Below, piece after piece: positions 59,280 to 64,000 of a DNA stretch of 64,000 nt; the stretch's first letter is position 1; every line of letters starts with the position of its first letter. The notes below the pieces were generated by a model. That model searched no databases, had not been told where the DNA came from, and worked only from the letters and a program-made list of their open reading frames with translations. The stretch comes from Tipula vernalis (taxonomy: Eukaryota > Arthropoda > Insecta > Diptera > Tipulidae): the NCBI GenBank assembly GCA_958295665.1, contig OY282560.1, positions 50,840,333 to 50,904,332 on the forward strand, given 5' to 3'. The position numbers were made by a program, and so were the translations under genes.

Positions 59280-59700
59280 GTGTAGTAATGTATTGTGTTT
59301 CCGCTTACAACAACCACATCAGTGCCTTGAACGACATTGATAAGCGCTTTGACAAGACTTCATGCAGACAAAACATAAATTCTTCTCAGCAACAAATGTT
59401 CGGCGGCCTTCCTTTCGGAATCATTTTTATAAACTTATTACAATTAAATAAGTAATGATCAGAGAAGCAACAGGGACAACTGATATACCTTGTGAATCTT
59501 TCCTGTTAATTTGTAAGTTTAAAGGTTTTTGTCGCGCTACTTGAGGATCCGGTGTTACTACGAATTAGTTTGGATCTTTCTAATGCGAAACTTCAAGTAG
59601 TTGAAATGTGTCGTATCGTTTGCATATTTTCTCCCAAGCATCCTTTTAATTTGCAATGGTTACTGGACTCTTGGTAATCAATGAAGCAGCTTATCCGGTC
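59280..59700 (-). pseudogene. BEL/Pao element A gag C-terminus with zinc knuckles
   Basis: LCFVCMKSCQSAYQC then RSRH, a stop, CGCCKRKHNTLLHL near 59310. This matches the BEL/Pao nucleocapsid pattern CFNCLxxGHxxxxC...CxxCxxRHHTLLH, with the first His replaced by Cys. The preceding gag (SSNHCKLKGCLGENMQTI, near 59640) is worn. The rest of gag and the left LTR were not found. Confidence 0.75.
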
Positions 59701-60654
59701 AACAATCCTTATATTTTTGTAATTCAATTTTGTGAAATAAATAAAGATATTAAGTGAGTTTATAGTTATTGCTTTATAGGCATAATTTTTTCCAGCCTGT
59801 ATCCACTTTGTGAAGAAAGTTTTCTTAAAAGTATTTTTTCAAGGTTCCCCAAATTTTTGGCATATCAAACAACAAGTTGATGCATTACATTTTGAGATTT
59901 TATATTTTATTAAAATTATCTTTCATGTAAGTATATCAATTTGCAATCTCACTAGTGCTCCAGCAATTTATCAATTTCATCATCATTATACCATCCCGAC
60001 ATATAAAAAATAATTCGTAGACATTCCAAGAAAACATTTTTTATGTGATTTTCTTCACTGCATGATGATTTGTTGTTGCTGTGCTGCTGTACATTGGAGA
60101 TGATTAAAATTCATGAAAATCTACAACAAAATTATACATAATTTAGAAGATTTATACCAGATTATGATTTGATTTTTCTTTTTGTTTTTATCTTGATCGT
60201 TGATGCCTCTCAATTGTGAGGAAAATCATGAAAATTATCCTTAATTCGATTTTCCCTAATCAATTTTTGTGATAAACAATAATCTGATTTTTTTTTTTTT
60301 ACGGATGGGTTAGTTATAGTGTTAAGACAAGGGAAATTTTTGGTCTGATGCAATATTTTCGATTTATGTGTATATTGTTGTTTAGGTGCTTTATACCACA
60401 AATGAGGGCAAGACATAAAATATGGAAATTAAGCGTTATAGGACATAGCTGTATAGACAAGTTAATTGAACTTTTTGCTTGGTTTTGAATTTGTATCGTT
60501 TCATGGTGGACAAAAGTCCGCTTTTCGAAGTTATTGGTGACCGATTACAGACTGCCTTAAGAAAGCGAAATTCCAGTGGACCTTAGGTGCTCAATAGGTT
60601 CTTATACTACTCAAAACATTACTAATCGCACGTCTTCGATACTGTATTATAGAG
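59701..60654. other. Unassigned AT-rich stretch
   Basis: Upstream of BEL/Pao element A and before the plus-strand block; no gene recognised. The element's 5' LTR may be in this stretch but was not identified. Confidence 0.45.
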
Positions 60655-60843
60655 GGTCTGGGCCCAAAGCTTTACCAATTAACACAGATGTCAGCGCCCT
60701 CTAGGGTTCATATCGCAAAAACTAAAGAAAGTCCAGAAAAACTATTGCGTGACGGAGTTAGAATGTTGAGCTGCACTTGTTGCGGTAAAAAAGTCTAGAG
60801 CGTACATAGAGAGTCATGAATTTACGATCATAGCTGACCATTA
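60655..60843 (+). pseudogene. Ty3/gypsy RNase H fragment
   Basis: One plus frame has NTDVSAL near 60690; after a frame change NYCVTELEC, a stop, AALVAVKKSRAYIESHEFTI and IADH (60740-60840). These match the gypsy RNase H (NYSVTELECLA, FRAYIEGHEFTIITDH). It runs without gap into BEL/Pao integrase at about 60844. Confidence 0.72.
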
Positions 60844-61350
60844 CTGGGTGATCAATGGGCGAAGCAGAATTCGAGCAATTTTGAAAGCTTGCATCATTTG
60901 TAAGAGATATGCCGCAAACAGCACAAAGCTATTGATGGGGAATTTACTAACCACAAGAGTTACCCCGACTGGGCCTTTAGAAAATTGCGGTACAGATTTT
61001 GCGGGTCCGGTACAAATAGCGGCGAAACAGGGTCGTGGAGGCACCAATTCAATAAAAGGCTACATTTTTATATTTGTCTGCATTTCAGTAACAGATTTAA
61101 TCAGTGAAACTTTTTTGGCAGCAATAAAACGTTTCGCAGCCAGAAGAGGGATACCTAAACACATGCATACCGATAATACTGATAATGTGCAAAGCACATT
61201 CTGGAAAATACACTTAAGTTAATAAAAGAAATTAATAACCATCCTCAGTTTGGTGGGTTTGTGAGGCTCGTGTTAAGTCTTTCAAAAGTCATTTACTTAA
61301 AGCTACCCAGATCGAAAACATCTCGAATTCACACTCGATTTGTTAAATGA
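60844..61350 (+). pseudogene. BEL/Pao integrase fragment (element B)
   Basis: YWVINGRSRIRAILKACIIC (zinc-binding end), LLMGNLLTTRVTPTGPLENC, GTDFAGPVQIAAKQGRG (first catalytic Asp), YIFIFVC, then FLAAIKRFAARRGIPKHMHT and the DN of the second site as DNTDN in place of DNGTN. The KAVHLE segment is partly lost. After a frame break at 61222, PQFGG and KSFKSHLLKATQIEN (61240-61330) are the late core. It comes before a gag fragment of another copy, so the order is not that of one intact element. Confidence 0.86.
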
Positions 61351-61437
61351 TCTTCTCGTGGTAAGACGATTATCAGCAGTTCCGTTGTTGGACTATAATA
61401 CGGATTGAAATTCCGTACTTTCTTGTCGATCCCCTGA

Positions 61438-61640
61438 TCAAAATTATTGGCAAATTAAAAAACCACTTGGAGGCAACGGATGCTAATTATCTTGACGCGT
61501 GGAATCTATTTGTAAACCAATACCAAAATAAAAGGCAGCTAGAGCTTCCCTTCAACAGACATTCAGCGTTAACGCCTGTCACACACAAACTAAAGAAACA
61601 TGTGCGTTATGTAAACAGGGAGATGGGTTAAAGGACTTGA
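61438..61640 (+). pseudogene. BEL/Pao gag fragment (element C)
   Basis: Frame IIGKLKNHLEATDANYLDAW then NLFVNQYQNKRQLELPFNRH. This corresponds to the gag segment with LEITDANYxxAWxxLxxRYxNKR in BEL/Pao elements. It ends near 61640. Protease and the start of RT are missing before the RT part at 61690. Confidence 0.65.
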
Positions 61641-61689
61641 GAGCTTTAGAGCGATCCAAAATCATTGCTGGCGGCAGATAAGGAGAAAA

Positions 61690-62370
61690 AATTTCCCAAT
61701 TGTAGCAAAAATAATTCGGAGCGATTTCAATGTAGATGACTTATTATCAGAAAGTAACAACCTGGAGAAAGTTCCACAGGGACAAAACCAACTGATCTGC
61801 TTATTAAGAACCGAAGGTTTTTAACCTGAGGAAATGGACATCGAATTATCCTCAACTCATAAAGGATGTCGATCCAGACTCGAGAACATTCGAACCTTTT
61901 ATATTTAACGATGAAGCAATAAAGACATTAGGAATAATTTAGAATCCAGGAACTGATACGTTCGAGTTTAAGCTGAAACGAAAAATGTTGTCTTAATTAC
62001 CTCCAACCCAATTTGATATAAGCCAAAATTTTAATGCAAATCCTTTGGGTTTCCGACGAAACCTGGGATGAAAAACTGGCCGAAAATATCGAAAATAAAT
62101 GTCAACAATATTATGTCTCCCTTCCAAAGTTAGAAAAGATAAAAATTTCGAGATGGATTAATTTCGACCCCGAAGTGGCTTACGCAGCAGTGATATACTT
62201 CTTCGACAGGACATCAAACAAAATGTTGTCATTGTTAACATGAAAACTCGAGCAGCACCAATAGCAACTAAGTTAACGTCACTAAAGCTAGAGTTATGCG
62301 AACGAAATTTACTTGCAAATTTACTGGGCAAATTTAATGAACAAAGTGCAACAATATACATATGAAGTTT
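61690..62370 (+). pseudogene. BEL/Pao reverse transcriptase (element C)
   Basis: SDFNVDDLLSESNN near 61725 is the catalytic box (FYVDDLLTG in relatives) with both Asp intact. It is followed in shifted frames by the thumb, IKTLGI and PGTDTFEF (61915-61970). The frame 62034-62243 reads WVSDETWDEKLAENIE, YYVSLPKLEKIKISRWI and YAAVIYF, the connection region. MKTRAAPIATKLTSLKLELC near 62250-62300 is the RNase H start. Three or more frame breaks. Confidence 0.86.
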
Positions 62371-62479
62371 GCAGAAACGTCAACATATTTTTGGACGAAA
62401 TTCAGGATCTTATAAAACAGAAGGGAATAGCAAATACAACTAACATTAAATCCTTGTCGAGTTCGAAACACAACCACCT

Positions 62480-62815
62480 GGACCTATTGTGAGAAACATC
62501 CAGTTATCATCCCAAAAGACCATCCAATCAGCTTGATTCAAGAAGCACCGGAACAAAACAATCCATGGAGGGATATAACTAACTTTGGCTCGTCTCTGCA
62601 CCAGATACTGGATCATTTACGGTCAAAATCTAACACGACATTTTATATCAAAATGTATAAGGAGTCAACGGTTCACTTCTAAAACTAGGACACAGCTCAA
62701 GGGAAATTTACCAGCCGTACGTATCACGACTGGAACACCATTTTTGATAACCGGAGTCGATTATGTGGGACCACGTTTGATTCGTACAACAAAGGGTAGA
62801 GGTCACAAATCTTAG
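62480..62815 (+). pseudogene. BEL/Pao integrase N-terminal part (element C)
   Basis: KHPVIIPKDHPISLI near 62495, then ARLCTRYWIIYGQNLTRHFI, SKCIRSQRF, LKGNLPAVRITTGTPF and TGVDYVGPRLIRTTKGRG. The zinc-binding region and first catalytic Asp are present. It is cut off at 62815, where the LINE tail begins. Probably continuous with the RT at 61690-62370. Confidence 0.87.
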
Positions 62816-62960
62816 GTTAGGCTAGGTTAGGGTGGCTGTCCTAAGGGACCGGCATAGACACAAAAATAGTCCGTAGCCATACAATAAACAATTTTTGTCG
62901 GTTCTACCCAATGAACCATCCAGAGCTTACAATGAAGCGTTGAATACACCGGGCGCTACC
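62816..62960 (-). repeat. R1/LOA-type LINE 3' end with TTAGG tail
   Basis: In minus reading the segment ends CCACCCTAACCTAGCCTAAC. It shares GTCCGTAGCC and TAGACACAAAAAT with 11985-12066. It adjoins RT sequence of the same strand at 62990 and marks where the LINE joined the BEL/Pao integrase. Confidence 0.65.
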
Positions 62961-63985
62961 TGATTAATCATTCGAGGAGAATCCTAGTCTCAATTCATAC
63001 ACATAGGCAACCACCCTAAAACCTTGCCTCTCCAGGTCCAGTAACAGGTCATATATGAGCAAGTTCCAAAGCAGGGGGACAAGACTCCACCTTGCGATGT
63101 ACCAACACCTACAAATCTGCTAATAGGGGAGCCGCTCAGCTTAGCCTTCACGATGCTGCATATCAGCATCTGGTCTTTCCAGCCAACGAGCGATCCAACG
63201 ACACCCAGACTCGGCAAAGCCCAAGTTATTGCCACCGGTTTGACGTTGCTAAAGGCACCTTCTATATCCAGAAAAATTACCAAGGAGTATTCGTTAAAAT
63301 CTAGGGATTTCTCAATAGGAAAAATCAGGGAGTGTAGAGCGGTTTCTACCGATCTCCTTTTACAGTAGACATGTTGAGATTTCGATTACCTAGTCAGCTC
63401 AATAGAGCCTCTAATGTGAGGTTCTATTTATCTTTTTAGTATTTTTAATAGTAAGGATTTCCCAAGACACCTCTTGTCAGTACTAAGATTAAAATAAAGA
63501 AGTAGCTCACCTCTCTCGTTTGTACCCTTACTTTGCCATCGTGTGTGGTGTGAGTTCACATCACTGCCCAGGATGACTCCAACCGCTTTTGAGCATCCAA
63601 TAAAACATCTCTAAGAATTGCAGGTAGTAAGTCATCAGCTTCATATATAGTAGGTAGGCTGAAACAAGCCAGAGATTTAAAGCACCAATCTCAATGCCAG
63701 CCGCCACTGAGTTGCTGTAATGAAACAGCAGAAACAAGTTTAGATTAATTTTAGTGAGAATGCACGAAGCAATCTTAACTTGCTTCTTGGCAAACATCAC
63801 TTTGTAGTTTGGTACCCTGAGTCCCATAATCTGGTCTCCAATGACCCATGGCTCCTGGATCAGGACAACATCAACTCCATCAGCTTCATTTCTCAGCAGC
63901 AGAGCAATGGTGCAATGGTGTAAATTGATCTGCAACAGCCTCAGTATCCACATAGTGAAGGAGTCCACATAGTGTCCCCAAGGAT
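62961..63985 (-). pseudogene. R1/LOA-type LINE ORF2: endonuclease and RT, internally deleted
   Basis: Read right to left. Endonuclease: ILRLLQINLHHCTIALL, DGVDVVLIQEPWVIGDQI (catalytic Glu in QEPW), NLWLVSAYL (63968-63600), then GSDVNSHHTRW and NERGELLLYFN near 63520. Close after it the RT begins: KSQHVYCKRRSVETALHSL near 63390, VIFLDIEGAFSNVKP (first Asp), GVGTSQGGVLSP near 63100. The residues at the catalytic box read AYVYE in place of AYADD. Several hundred codons between the two domains are missing at about 63480. The 5' end may continue beyond the window. Confidence 0.88.
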
Positions 63986-64000
63986 CTGGAAATCTCGAAA

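Overview
This is AT-rich eukaryotic DNA, almost certainly from an insect and probably a fly. I infer that from the mix of transposon families (Ty3/gypsy, BEL/Pao, R1/LOA-type and PHD-bearing LINEs, Penelope, mariner, PIF/Harbinger), from (TTAGG)n-tailed LINE ends, and from fly-like promoter and short-intron signals. No intact host gene could be recognised. Nearly everything that can be named is a decayed mobile element or a tandem repeat, so the window looks like heterochromatin or a repeat-rich intergenic region.

Layout. 0-1.1 kb: Ty3/gypsy pol relic. 4.4-7.8 kb: three hexamer-based arrays in a row. 11-12.1 kb: broken PIF/Harbinger transposon carrying a LINE 3' end. 13.1-14.4 kb: a BEL/Pao scrap and a LINE with a PHD-finger ORF1. 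14.8-16.9 kb: a 107-bp repeat and a ~148-bp satellite. 17.8-19.3 kb: a nested palindrome with tRNA-like modules inside 21-bp direct repeats. 19.8-20.1 kb: Penelope GIY-YIG fragment. 23.3-23.8 kb: a weak candidate spliced transcription unit. 24.6-30.0 kb and 30.6-35.0 kb: two related Ty3/gypsy elements in tandem on the minus strand, the second split by a solo LTR. 39.7-41.3 kb: (TTTTTAA)n array abutting a truncated mariner. 43.5-45.3 kb: (TTTAAGG)n array followed by a small ORF. 46.6-47.8 kb: a direct duplication. 51.6-53.9 kb: R1-type LINE and a second Penelope GIY-YIG fragment. 54.6-59.7 kb: minus-strand BEL/Pao element split by a foldback transposon with a 9-bp target duplication. 60.6-62.8 kb: plus-strand gypsy and BEL/Pao pieces fused head to tail. 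62.8-64 kb: R1-type LINE.

How the pieces relate. The window records layers of insertion. Old gypsy and BEL/Pao elements were hit by a solo LTR and a foldback element. LINE tails landed in or next to Harbinger and BEL/Pao sequence, and satellites expanded next to truncated transposons. Every reverse transcriptase or transposase seen carries frameshifts, stops or lost catalytic residues, so none looks autonomous.

The least explained structure is the 17.8-19.3 kb unit. It is an inverted repeat with an 80-bp perfect core, each arm is itself palindromic, pol III B-box-like modules sit at its centre and outer ends, and 21-bp direct repeats flank it. The second is the 1,412-bp foldback element at 57.3-58.8 kb.
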